Origin: Teredinibacter waterburyi
Lineage (GTDB): Bacteria; Pseudomonadota; Gammaproteobacteria; Pseudomonadales; Cellvibrionaceae
DNA length: 64,000 bases
Direction of reading: 5' to 3'
Assembly: GCF_001922985.1 (NCBI RefSeq)
Contig: NZ_MRUH01000167.1
Coordinates: 62,001-126,000 of the forward strand
Numbering within the stretch: position 1 is the stretch's first letter; each line of letters begins with the position of its first letter. This document shows positions 27,069 through 35,551 of this stretch, in pieces. A program made the position numbers and the translations under genes. Under the pieces are notes generated by a model that ran no database searches, had not been told where the DNA came from, and was given only the letters and a program-made list of their open reading frames with translations.

Positions 27069-29242
27069 TCAACGTTAGTACGTGCCGCTTCTTCCTGATC
27101 GACCTGTTCAATCCGCACCGAACACTGCTTGAATGCCGGCTGTCGCGAATAGGGGTCAAGTAAGCCGAGGGTTAAGCGGTTTACACAATCGTGAAAGTGG
27201 AACGGAATAAACACCATATTGCGCGGCACTCGCTGGGTAAGCTGTACCATCACCACCGCATCACCGCGGCGACTAGTGAGGCGCACATAGCTTTGGTGAG
27301 CAATACCAAGATCATTGGCCGCGTCTGGGTTCATTTCCATATAGGGTGTTGGGCTGAACTTGTTGCAGTTGCCGATTTTTCCGGTGCGCGTTCGCGTGTG
27401 AAAATGTTCCACTACACGGCCACTGTTTAGCCAAAAAGGATATTCCTTACAGGGCTGTTCGTTGTTATTGAAAAACTTAACCGGAATTAAATTCGCCTTG
27501 CCATTTGGGGTTTGAAATTTCCCATCGCCGTATAAACGCGCCTCGCCTTTCAAGCCTTCGTCGCCTTCACGGTACGGCCACTGTATGCCGCGCGCGGCGA
27601 TAATTTTTTCGTAACTCATGCCGGAAATGTCCAAGGTACGGCCCGCACCTTTGGAAAGGTGTTTCATTTCATTAAACGCTTCTTCCGGCTGCTCTGGGAA
27701 TTTTATTTTTTTGCCGTTTTCGAAACGCTTAGCCATCTCGTTAAAAATCCAAAAATCAGGCTTTGAGTTGGCGTAAGGCGGAATCACATTACTAATTAAA
27801 TTAACACGGCGTTCGGTATTGGTATGGCAACCTTCTTTTTCGGCCCAGACGGAAGCGGGAAAGTAGACATGTGAATATTTATTTGTTTCGACATCTTCGT
27901 AAACGTCTTGTACCACCAGAAATTCAAGGTTTTCAAACGCTTTACGAATACGCGCTTGATTCGGCATAGAGGTTAACGGGTTGGTAGCAACCAACCAAAG
28001 GCCTTTGATTAGCCCCGCTTCAATGGCAGGAAATATATCGGTTTGAGTTAGGCCGCGCTTCTCAGGAAAAAACTCAGAATCAATCCCCCAAAAATTGGCG
28101 ATTTCCTCACGGTGCTCCGGCTTTTCTAAAGCGCGGTAGCCAGGCAAGCCTGAGCAGGATGACCACTCACGCGTGCCCATAGCGTTACATTGGCCCGTAA
28201 TAGACAAACTGGTGCCGCCGGGTTTACCGATATTGCCGGTTATTAGGTTGAGGTTGTTGATGTTGCACACTCCATCAGAGCCGTGCGTGCTCTGATTAAT
28301 ACCCATGGTCCAAATACTCATCGCCGACGGCGCATTGGCGTAGATGCGAGCAACGTTGCGAATGGTGTCTTCGTCGATACCACACACATGTTGGGCCGAC
28401 TTTGGATCGTAATCTTGGACTAGCGCTTTAATTTCATCGAAGCCCTGGGTGTTGGCATCGATATAGTCTTGATCTTGCAAGCCTTCATTGATAATCACAT
28501 GCATCATTGCGTTGATAAGAACGCAGTCGGTACCCGGTGTGATCGGCAGGTGTATATCGGCAAACTGCGCCAGCATTGTGACTCTGGGGTCGACCACAAT
28601 CAGCGGGAATTTTCGCTTTTCCAAGGCTTCTTTTAAGCGCCAATAAATGACTGGGTGTTGCTCGGGCAAGTTGGAACCAAAGGCCATAAAACAGTGGGTG
28701 TGCTCAAAATCGTCATAGCAGCCGGGCGGGCCATCTGAACCAAACGAACGCTTGTAGCCACTCACCGCCGACGCCATACAGAGGGTTGTGTTGCCATCGT
28801 AATTATTGGTGCCGATACAACCGCGTACCAGCTTACCGAGGGTGTAAAACTCTTCGGTTAACAACTGACCGGTCGATACCACGGCAAAAGCATCGCGGCC
28901 GTATTTGGCTTGAATCTCTTTGATCTTCTCCGCAGAGGTATCTAAAGCTGTATCCCAGGTCGTCTTTTCGAAGGCTTCATAGTGTTTTTTTCTAATTAAG
29001 GGCTCGGTGCCGCGTCCGGGGCTGTTAAACAAATCGTGCTCGAGCAAGCCCTTGATACAAAGCTTGCCTCGATTTACGTCTGCGCCAGCGTGACCACGAC
29101 TAGTGACGATTTTTTTATCTTCATCCACGCCGATCTCAATCACACAGCCAGTGGAGCAATAGTTACAGGTGGTGTATTTCCACTCTTTAACTTGCTTGGC
29201 GGGGATCACAATGGGTTTTCGATTCTTTCGTCCGAACAGCAT
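27053..29242 (-). CDS. molybdopterin oxidoreductase, nitrate-reductase (Nas/Nap) type
   Basis: 729-residue bis-MGD enzyme. An N-terminal [4Fe-4S] site is C26, C29, C33 and C62. The likely Mo ligand is C155 in NTTLCMASAV, the Cys type of assimilatory and periplasmic nitrate reductases, not the Ser of DMSO reductases; SGYKRSFGSDGPPG right after it also fits NasA. No Tat signal, so cytoplasmic. It lacks the C-terminal [2Fe-2S] extension of Klebsiella NasA. The Arg commonly found two residues before the Cys is Thr. Nitrate is the best guess for substrate, but no nitrite reductase or transporter gene is in the window. Confidence 0.85.
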   Translation of the reverse strand: MLFGRKNRKPIVIPAKQVKEWKYTTCNYCSTGCVIEIGVDEDKKIVTSRGHAGADVNRGKLCIKGLLEHDLFNSPGRGTEPLIRKKHYEAFEKTTWDTALDTSAEKIKEIQAKYGRDAFAVVSTGQLLTEEFYTLGKLVRGCIGTNNYDGNTTLCMASAVSGYKRSFGSDGPPGCYDDFEHTHCFMAFGSNLPEQHPVIYWRLKEALEKRKFPLIVVDPRVTMLAQFADIHLPITPGTDCVLINAMMHVIINEGLQDQDYIDANTQGFDEIKALVQDYDPKSAQHVCGIDEDTIRNVARIYANAPSAMSIWTMGINQSTHGSDGVCNINNLNLITGNIGKPGGTSLSITGQCNAMGTREWSSCSGLPGYRALEKPEHREEIANFWGIDSEFFPEKRGLTQTDIFPAIEAGLIKGLWLVATNPLTSMPNQARIRKAFENLEFLVVQDVYEDVETNKYSHVYFPASVWAEKEGCHTNTERRVNLISNVIPPYANSKPDFWIFNEMAKRFENGKKIKFPEQPEEAFNEMKHLSKGAGRTLDISGMSYEKIIAARGIQWPYREGDEGLKGEARLYGDGKFQTPNGKANLIPVKFFNNNEQPCKEYPFWLNSGRVVEHFHTRTRTGKIGNCNKFSPTPYMEMNPDAANDLGIAHQSYVRLTSRRGDAVVMVQLTQRVPRNMVFIPFHFHDCVNRLTLGLLDPYSRQPAFKQCSVRIEQVDQEEAARTNVESRTY

Positions 29243-29594
29243 AGGTAGAGACCCTAGTAATACGAATATTCTGAAAGCTATGTTTAGCAGGTTCTATGCC
29301 AGCTAAAATAGCTATAAATATCAAGTAGTTAACAATTAGGGCTCAGGCTCGCGTGTTCACTTTCAGTGCTTTGCGCACCTATATATGGCAATTCGCTTTA
29401 GCTGATTTTAGCTTTGACTCTCGCAAGCCCGCTGTTGCAGTGCATTCATGCACACATTCTGTGCGCCATGCGGTTTGGTGGTTTGTCGAAATAGAACGAA
29501 TCCCTGCTGGTGCACTAGTACGCCTTTAGGGCAACATTGCCTAAGGCAACCTTGTCATCAGGTTATGAAAACTATTCTTTAAGCAGGTACCGAT
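29243..29594. other. divergent region, molybdoenzyme / yceH, with overlapping hairpins
   Basis: 352 bases with no supported ORF. At 29440-29464 two mutually exclusive hairpins overlap: GTGCA-TTCA-TGCAC and GCACA-CATTC-TGTGC. They loosely resemble the ATCC-loop palindromes at 3.7-3.9 kb and 41.3 kb. Promoters for both divergent genes must lie here but were not assigned. Confidence 0.45.
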
Positions 29595-30263
29595 ATGCAA
29601 ATGCAGTTAACCGCGCTAGAAACCCGCGTACTCGGCGTATTGATGGAAAAAGCTACCACCACTCCCGATCAATACCCCCTGTCCCTCAATGGCCTAACCA
29701 CCGGCTGTAATCAAAAAACGAATCGTGACCCCGTCCTCGAGCTATCAGAAACCGAAGTGCAAGCCACACTCGACAGCCTGATCAAAAAGCTACTGGTATC
29801 GGAAGTACGATTTGGCTCCCGAATTGCTAAATACCAGCATCGCTTTGCCAATTCGGAGTTCAGTGAATATAAGTTTAGCCCGCAAGAACAAGCGCTGATC
29901 TGTGTGCTCTTTCTGCGCGGCGCGCAAACCCCAGGGGAATTGCGTACGCGTACCAACCGATTGTGTAGTTTTGACGATGTTGAGCAAACCGAAGCTGTAT
30001 TAAAAGGCTTAGTAGCCAAAGGCGGTGGCCCCTACGTGGCCTGCTTACCGCGGCAACCCGGACGTCGCGAATCACGTTATGTACATCTGTTTAGCGGCGA
30101 GCCCGACCTGGCGGCACTCGCCGACAACGACACTTCGGCACAGGTAACCAGTGCCGCAACACCCGCAGCTGCTGAACCCTCACAAGAACTGTTGGATCGA
30201 ATCGAATTACTAGAAGCTATGGTGGAAGAGCTGCAAGCTAGAATAACGGCGCTAGAGTCATAG
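29595..30263 (+). CDS. YceH family protein (DUF480)
   Basis: 222 residues with a predicted double winged-helix fold. Diagnostic stretches are [41 protein letters not shown] and [19 protein letters not shown]. Function is unknown; a nucleic-acid-binding role is inferred from fold. The last 25 residues form a short coiled coil ([19 protein letters not shown]). Convergent with the GNAT gene. Confidence 0.92.
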   Translation: MQMQLTALETRVLGVLMEKATTTPDQYPLSLNGLTTGCNQKTNRDPVLELSETEVQATLDSLIKKLLVSEVRFGSRIAKYQHRFANSEFSEYKFSPQEQALICVLFLRGAQTPGELRTRTNRLCSFDDVEQTEAVLKGLVAKGGGPYVACLPRQPGRRESRYVHLFSGEPDLAALADNDTSAQVTSAATPAAAEPSQELLDRIELLEAMVEELQARITALES

Positions 30264-30315
30264 GCCGAGTCGCGGTTGTGACGCTAGCTTTAGCTGAGCG
30301 CGCTGTTGGCCAAGT

Positions 30316-30843
30316 TTAAAGTGGTTTTTGCCAGAACAGCGCCTTACCTGTGGTGGCGTCTAGCTGGTATCCCTCAAAGCCCGCCTGTATATAAGCTGCT
30401 TGGGCAATGTTATTCCCCTCTAACACTTCTAGAGTGAGCTTACAGCAGCCCAACTCGCGCGCTAAGGTTTCCACTTCGGCGAGCAACTGTTTACCTATGC
30501 CAAGGCGACGCGCGCTGGCGATGACAGCGAGGTCGTGAATATTAAGCAACGGCGCCGCCTTAAAGGTAGAAAAACCCAAAATACAATTCATCAGGCCTAC
30601 CGGCTCATCGCCGCGGTAGGCTAAAAAGCTATACGCACCCCCGAAATCAGCCAATGCCTGACCCAGTTTCGCCTTTACATCACTCGGCAAGACCGCGCCC
30701 CCGCCCATAATGTCGCAGGCATAATCGTCCAGCATCGCCACGAGATCTTCTCGATGCGCCTGATTATTGTAATCCACGCGAACAATCGTAATCTCTGGCA
30801 GTTGCGGTGTTTTACTCGGGCTGGATTTGCTGGCGGCGGTCAT
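30316..30843 (-). CDS. GNAT family N-acetyltransferase
   Basis: 175-residue acetyl-CoA-dependent acetyltransferase. Motif A is ASARRLGIGKQLLAEVETLA (Arg/Gly pyrophosphate loop near residue 110), followed by CCKLTLEVLEGNNIAQAAYIQAGFEGY (motif B). Substrate unknown. ATG 30843 with AGGAA upstream is preferred; the longer frame up to 30981 would overlap the PLD gene. It lies 23 bases after that gene, so the two are probably co-transcribed. Confidence 0.88.
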   Translation of the reverse strand: MTAASKSSPSKTPQLPEITIVRVDYNNQAHREDLVAMLDDYACDIMGGGAVLPSDVKAKLGQALADFGGAYSFLAYRGDEPVGLMNCILGFSTFKAAPLLNIHDLAVIASARRLGIGKQLLAEVETLARELGCCKLTLEVLEGNNIAQAAYIQAGFEGYQLDATTGKALFWQKPL

Positions 30844-30866
30844 TATATTTAAGTTCCTATAGTTAG

Positions 30867-31565
30867 CTAGCTGTATTGCTGCCAAAGTGTCTCGAACATC
30901 GTTGAAAATGCAGCTAAAGCCTTCGGATGGGAGCTGATCATTATATTTTCTTGGTTGCGGTCGGTGGCGCTGCGGGTCCAATTAAAACTGCCGTTAATCA
31001 ATTGCTTTGCATCGATCAGGGCAAACTTGTGATGCATATGGCTTGGGCTCGAATCCATGCACACTGGAACACCCTGCTCAGCCAACCAATCCACATCTGA
31101 GCCAGTGTCTTCAGATTTGTCATTGTCGGTGATTATTCTTACTTTTACGCCACGCTGATGAGCCTTGACGATGGCTTTAGAGATACGATCGTCGGAAATA
31201 GTAAACACACAAATGTCGATAGTTGCTCGCGCCGCCAACACAGCATCCAAAATAGCGCGCCGGCATGACTCACCGGGACTGAAATATACGCGCGGATCCG
31301 TGCAATCAATCGAGCCATTGAGTGCCTTTTGAGTTTGTTCCAGCCAGCGCAATAAGCTAAAGCTTAGCTCTATTGGTGTTGCCGATCCGGTCCCGCGCAG
31401 CTCTGCGCGAATCAAATCGAAGGCGCGATTATTCATAAAGCGACGCTGCTCGGCGTTTAGGTCGATTGTTAAGGCCTTGAACTGGGTCTTTTCCTCTCGC
31501 GACAGCTTATGGTCTGCGAGGCTCTCCCTCAACATTTGTTCTAGTTCTGGTAATTCGTGCGGCAT
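30867..31565 (-). CDS. phospholipase D-like protein, single HKD motif
   Basis: 232 residues. The first 85 or so residues are helical and unrecognised. The rest is one PLD-like domain with the motif HHKFALID (HxKx4D) followed by GSFNWT, as in Nuc/MitoPLD-type nucleases, which work as dimers. No signal peptide, so probably cytoplasmic: nuclease or phosphodiesterase. ATG 31565 follows AAGGA by about seven bases. Paired with a GNAT gene. Confidence 0.82.
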   Translation of the reverse strand: MPHELPELEQMLRESLADHKLSREEKTQFKALTIDLNAEQRRFMNNRAFDLIRAELRGTGSATPIELSFSLLRWLEQTQKALNGSIDCTDPRVYFSPGESCRRAILDAVLAARATIDICVFTISDDRISKAIVKAHQRGVKVRIITDNDKSEDTGSDVDWLAEQGVPVCMDSSPSHMHHKFALIDAKQLINGSFNWTRSATDRNQENIMISSHPKALAAFSTMFETLWQQYS

Positions 31566-31974
31566 GGCTAATCCTTGTCTGTTTGTCTATCAGGGCTTGT
31601 ACTTAGCTACATTAGGTATTAGATTTCCGACCGCGGACGCCCCAGCCCGTTCAGTCCGTAACAAACATGGCAGGTTATTATGAATAACCCGTCGATAATA
31701 GGCATGAAACCCATTAGCCTTCGGAAACGGTTGGCTTTGACCTAGGAAAGCCCATTTATCCTGCCTTGCCCATCTGGCGTAGCCTAGTGCCGCGATTGCT
31801 CTATTAGATCCCACTTCAACTCAATCTTTTGGTTTATCATTGCAAATGTCACAAATAGCTTCTTTAATTAATCTTACCGACTGTACTTATTTGGTGCACC
31901 TCCAGCCTCCAATACAGTCCTAGTCAGATGCTGTTTAGGTCTGCGATAAAAGGACTCTCCGCACGACCAACGAT
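31566..31974. other. divergent region, PLD gene / propeller diguanylate cyclase
   Basis: 409 bases. A perfect 7-bp hairpin GGTTATT-ATG-AATAACC lies at 31673-31689. A 74-codon frame on the minus strand (31590-31814, GTG start) has no ribosome binding site or family signal and was not called. Promoters for both neighbours should lie here. Confidence 0.4.
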
Positions 31975-34900
31975 TTGTTGAGATATTTTGTTAACGTTAA
32001 GGATGAACAGTTGCTACATTCGGTAGATGTATTTAACACTCGCGACAATTCGCGCCTGTTAAAGCTTAGTTGGCTAGGGGCGCTGTTAGCGCTGGTATTC
32101 TTTATTCCCACATTTGTAGGCGCTGCGGATGCGCGCAGCCACTTCCCACCACAAGTAAAATTCAAAGCGCTCCCCTTCCCCGACCTCGAGAAGCTCGGTT
32201 ACATCAATGACATTGCCCAAGATAAAGACGGCTATATTTGGTTCGGCGCCATCAAGGGCTTGGCCCGCTACGATGGCTACCAGATTAAAACCTTCCTCCA
32301 CGACCCCAAAAACCCCGTTGGTATTAGCCATAACTGGGTTAAATCGTTATTGGTATCGTCCAAAGGCGAGCTCTGGGCCACGACCCATGAAGGTCTCTGC
32401 CGATATGTACCGAATGCAGAGAACTTTGACTGCGTAACCTTTGAAGCTGAGGACGGCGGCGCTTATCGCCTTGGGGCGTTCTACTCTTTGATGGAAGACT
32501 CTAAGGGGCGCTTCTGGACCAGCACTTCGAAGGGTTTACAAATACTCGACCCCGCTACCGGTAGGCTAATTCCCGGGCCAAAGGCACTAACCAATACCAT
32601 GCCGCCACTCTCCGGCTCCGAGGACAACACAGTATTTGCTGCCGCAGAAGACGCCAGCGGCAACCTCTGGTTCGGCCTAGATGCAAGCGGTCTGGTACGT
32701 TTTCATCCGGACAGCCTCGACATCACCCATTTTCGCGCCAACCCAGATGTAGCTGACGCCTTGCCCTCGAATAAGATACGTGATCTATTCCTAGACAGTA
32801 AAAACCAGCTTTGGGTGGCCACCATGGGTGGCGGCCTCAGCCTGTTTGAAGAAGATACGCTCAGCTTTAAACATATCACCCACAGCAGCGACGAAAAGGC
32901 CGATACGGTCTGGTCGGTAACCGAAGATAATAATGGGCTGCTGTGGATTGGTGACGGTAACGGTGTCCACCTCTACGACTCCGCCAGCGGTGAGTCTGAT
33001 CGGTACTCTTATGCTGAGGGTAAAACCGGCGGACCGGCTAATTTTGTGGTTCGTAAAATCTTTATCGACCGCACCGATGGTATATGGACGGGCTACTTCC
33101 CCAGCGGAATTGACGTTATCGATTTACAAGCGTCGCAATTTCGCAACTTTAGCCATAACCCAAATGATCCGCAAACGCTAGCCGATGGCGGCGTGCTCGC
33201 AACCTTGGCCGATGCCAATGGCGATATCTGGGTCGGCTGTGGTTTCGGTCTTAGCTTATTGCATCGCGACACAGGGTTGTTCGAGCGTTTTGTAAACATA
33301 AAGGACGACCCAAACAGTATTAGCGGTAGCACCGTATTGGATATCGCCGCTGACAACGACGGCTCACTCTGGGTAGGCGCATGGGACAGAGGCCTTAACC
33401 GCCTGCTACCCGATCGCAGTAAATTCATACGCTATCAGCACGACCCCAACGAGCCCCGCTCACTTCTGGGTCGTGAACCTTGGAGTGTTATGATCGATAA
33501 ACGCGGCGACCTCTGGGTTGGCACGGAACGCGGTGTTAATCGATTTAACCCTAACACCAATGATTTCGATCATATCCTGCCGTTTGACCGCAACGGCGTT
33601 AAGCTCAACGGGCTCTACACACGGCATATTATTGAAGATTCTAAAGGCCGTATTTGGGTTGGATCGTTTAATGGCTTGTACCAAATCGACCCAGCCACCG
33701 ACAGCTACGTTCGCCACTACTTTAATGACGCCAGCAAGCCAAGCTCGCTGGCGTCCAACCAGATCCTCGCATTGTTCGAGGATTCTTCCGGCTTTATTTG
33801 GATTGGAACCAACGGCAACGGCCTCGATCGCTTCGACCCTGGCTCAGAATATTTCAAACATTACGGTGCCGAACAAGGCCTGACAGATTTGGCCATAACC
33901 GGGATGATTGAAGACACCGATGGCAACCTCTGGGTTTCTACCTATCAAGGCTTGGCGCGACTCGACCACCAACGCGGTCAATTTGAAATGTTTGACGAAC
34001 GCGATGGCCCCCTCGGAAACCTCTATAACCGCCGTTCGCCGTCACTATTACCATCAGGGGAGCTGGTGTTCGGCAGTACTCGCGGTTTAACCATCTTTGA
34101 CCCGCGCAAGCTGCGCTCTAATCAACACCCACCCCATGTGGTGTTTACCCAACTCTCGATCTTTAATAAGCTCGTATCACCCAGCGAAGACGGGCCGCTT
34201 ACCGCGTCTATCAACCATACTGACGTTCTGTCCCTAAACCATACCGATTCTGTTTTTTCGCTGGAGTACGCCGGTTTAGACTACCGCTCACCAGAAGAGA
34301 ATCGCTACGCGTATAGATTGCTTGGCTTCGAGTCTGAATGGAATTATGTTGGCAATAGGCGCAGTGCAACCTATACCAACCTAGATCCCGGCGATTACAC
34401 GTTTCAGGTTAAAGCGGCGAACGACAGCGGCGTTTGGAACGAAAATATTCGCGAACTTAAAATTATCGTGCGCCCACCTTTTTGGGCAACGCCTCTCGCC
34501 TACTTCTTCTATGTGCTGACCGCGTGCTTACTGGTGTTACGTATGGCCCAAGTACAGCGCAATAAACTCTATTACGAGCGCGATAAGCTCGCCCAAGAAC
34601 GCGCTATTGTTAAGCAACTAAAAGACATTCACCAAATGAAAGACGAGCTAAACCGCGAACTCGACCGCAAAGTCGCCGAGCGCACCGAAGCCCTGCACCA
34701 AGAGCAACAGCGCCTACTCGCCGCTCAGCAAGAATTGCAAACGCTCAACCATAAACTTGAAGACGTAAGCCTTACCGACCCGCTAACCGGGCTGCGCAAT
34801 CGACGCTTTCTCTATCAGTCGATCGAAGATGATGTGGCCATGATTAATCGCCAATACCTGCAACAGCCAACGGCATGGCAATCCAGCGCCGCATCGCAAA

Positions 34901-35457
34901 ATATGAATGACCTTACCTTTATTGTTGTCGACGTTGACCATTTCAAACAGGTAAATGACCGTTACAGCCACAAGATCGGTGATGTTGTGCTGGTGCAATT
35001 TAGTGAGATTCTCAAACGCGTACTGCGTGAGTCCGACTACGTGATTCGCTGGGGGGGGGAAGAGTTTGTGATTGTGGTGCGCCACCTGCCACGCAGCAAA
35101 GTAACTACGGTTGTCGAGCGTTTACTCAAATCGGTGGAAAACTATAACTTTGATTGCGGCGGCGATTTGCGTGTTCACCAAACCTGCTCTATTGGTGTTG
35201 CAGCCTATCCCTTTGTTCCAAGTAAGCCGCACGGCGTTAGCTGGGAGCAGGTCATTAATATCGCCGATCACGCGCTTTACTCCGCCAAGGCGTCCGGGCG
35301 TAATTGCTGGGTGTGGTTACACGCCAACGAAACATTGCTAAAGCCGGAAATTGTATGCCATGCGCTCGAGACTGCAGAACTTGCCACGCTTGTCCGTAGC
35401 GGCGAATTAGAACCGCAAAGCTCTATAGCGGTTAACAAACTCGTTTGGCCAAACTAA
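31975..35457 (+). CDS. two-component-propeller sensor diguanylate cyclase
   Basis: Up to 1160 residues: a signal/anchor helix (about 30-50), about 14 Reg_prop blades (repeats like DKDGYIWFGAIKGLARYD) forming periplasmic propellers, a Y_Y_Y domain (about 760-835), a membrane helix (about 840-860), a coiled coil and a GGDEF domain. The active site is GGEEF (1027-1031), with the product-inhibition RxxD (RESD) five residues before it, so it should be an active, feedback-inhibited c-di-GMP synthase. In relatives the propeller/Y_Y_Y part usually senses sugars for hybrid kinases. The start is uncertain: TTG 31975, or TTG 32011, which has AAGGA eight bases upstream. Confidence 0.9.
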   Translation: MLRYFVNVKDEQLLHSVDVFNTRDNSRLLKLSWLGALLALVFFIPTFVGAADARSHFPPQVKFKALPFPDLEKLGYINDIAQDKDGYIWFGAIKGLARYDGYQIKTFLHDPKNPVGISHNWVKSLLVSSKGELWATTHEGLCRYVPNAENFDCVTFEAEDGGAYRLGAFYSLMEDSKGRFWTSTSKGLQILDPATGRLIPGPKALTNTMPPLSGSEDNTVFAAAEDASGNLWFGLDASGLVRFHPDSLDITHFRANPDVADALPSNKIRDLFLDSKNQLWVATMGGGLSLFEEDTLSFKHITHSSDEKADTVWSVTEDNNGLLWIGDGNGVHLYDSASGESDRYSYAEGKTGGPANFVVRKIFIDRTDGIWTGYFPSGIDVIDLQASQFRNFSHNPNDPQTLADGGVLATLADANGDIWVGCGFGLSLLHRDTGLFERFVNIKDDPNSISGSTVLDIAADNDGSLWVGAWDRGLNRLLPDRSKFIRYQHDPNEPRSLLGREPWSVMIDKRGDLWVGTERGVNRFNPNTNDFDHILPFDRNGVKLNGLYTRHIIEDSKGRIWVGSFNGLYQIDPATDSYVRHYFNDASKPSSLASNQILALFEDSSGFIWIGTNGNGLDRFDPGSEYFKHYGAEQGLTDLAITGMIEDTDGNLWVSTYQGLARLDHQRGQFEMFDERDGPLGNLYNRRSPSLLPSGELVFGSTRGLTIFDPRKLRSNQHPPHVVFTQLSIFNKLVSPSEDGPLTASINHTDVLSLNHTDSVFSLEYAGLDYRSPEENRYAYRLLGFESEWNYVGNRRSATYTNLDPGDYTFQVKAANDSGVWNENIRELKIIVRPPFWATPLAYFFYVLTACLLVLRMAQVQRNKLYYERDKLAQERAIVKQLKDIHQMKDELNRELDRKVAERTEALHQEQQRLLAAQQELQTLNHKLEDVSLTDPLTGLRNRRFLYQSIEDDVAMINRQYLQQPTAWQSSAASQNMNDLTFIVVDVDHFKQVNDRYSHKIGDVVLVQFSEILKRVLRESDYVIRWGGEEFVIVVRHLPRSKVTTVVERLLKSVENYNFDCGGDLRVHQTCSIGVAAYPFVPSKPHGVSWEQVINIADHALYSAKASGRNCWVWLHANETLLKPEIVCHALETAELATLVRSGELEPQSSIAVNKLVWPN

Positions 35458-35464
35458 GCCAGAG

Positions 35465-35499
35465 TAAAACCCAGCCCCCTAAAATAAAGGCGCTGGGTT
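35465..35499 (-). terminator. probable terminator of the beta-propeller lipoprotein gene
   Basis: AACCCAGC (35468-35475) pairs with 35492-35499 around a 16-base loop. On the minus strand the stem runs into four Us. It lies some 50 bases after the stop of the minus-strand gene at 35552. Confidence 0.5.
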
Positions 35500-35551
35500 A
35501 ACAGCTTCAAAATAGCCCTACATTAATTAATTGCCGCTCGTGACTGGCCCC

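Noticed and set aside
24971-29242. Respiratory DMSO reductase operon
   Set aside because: The partner chain is DmsBC-like, but the catalytic subunit has a Cys metal ligand, nitrate-reductase-type surroundings and no Tat signal.
31590-31814. 74-codon minus-strand frame with GTG start
   Set aside because: No ribosome binding site, no recognisable family, and it lies in a likely promoter region.
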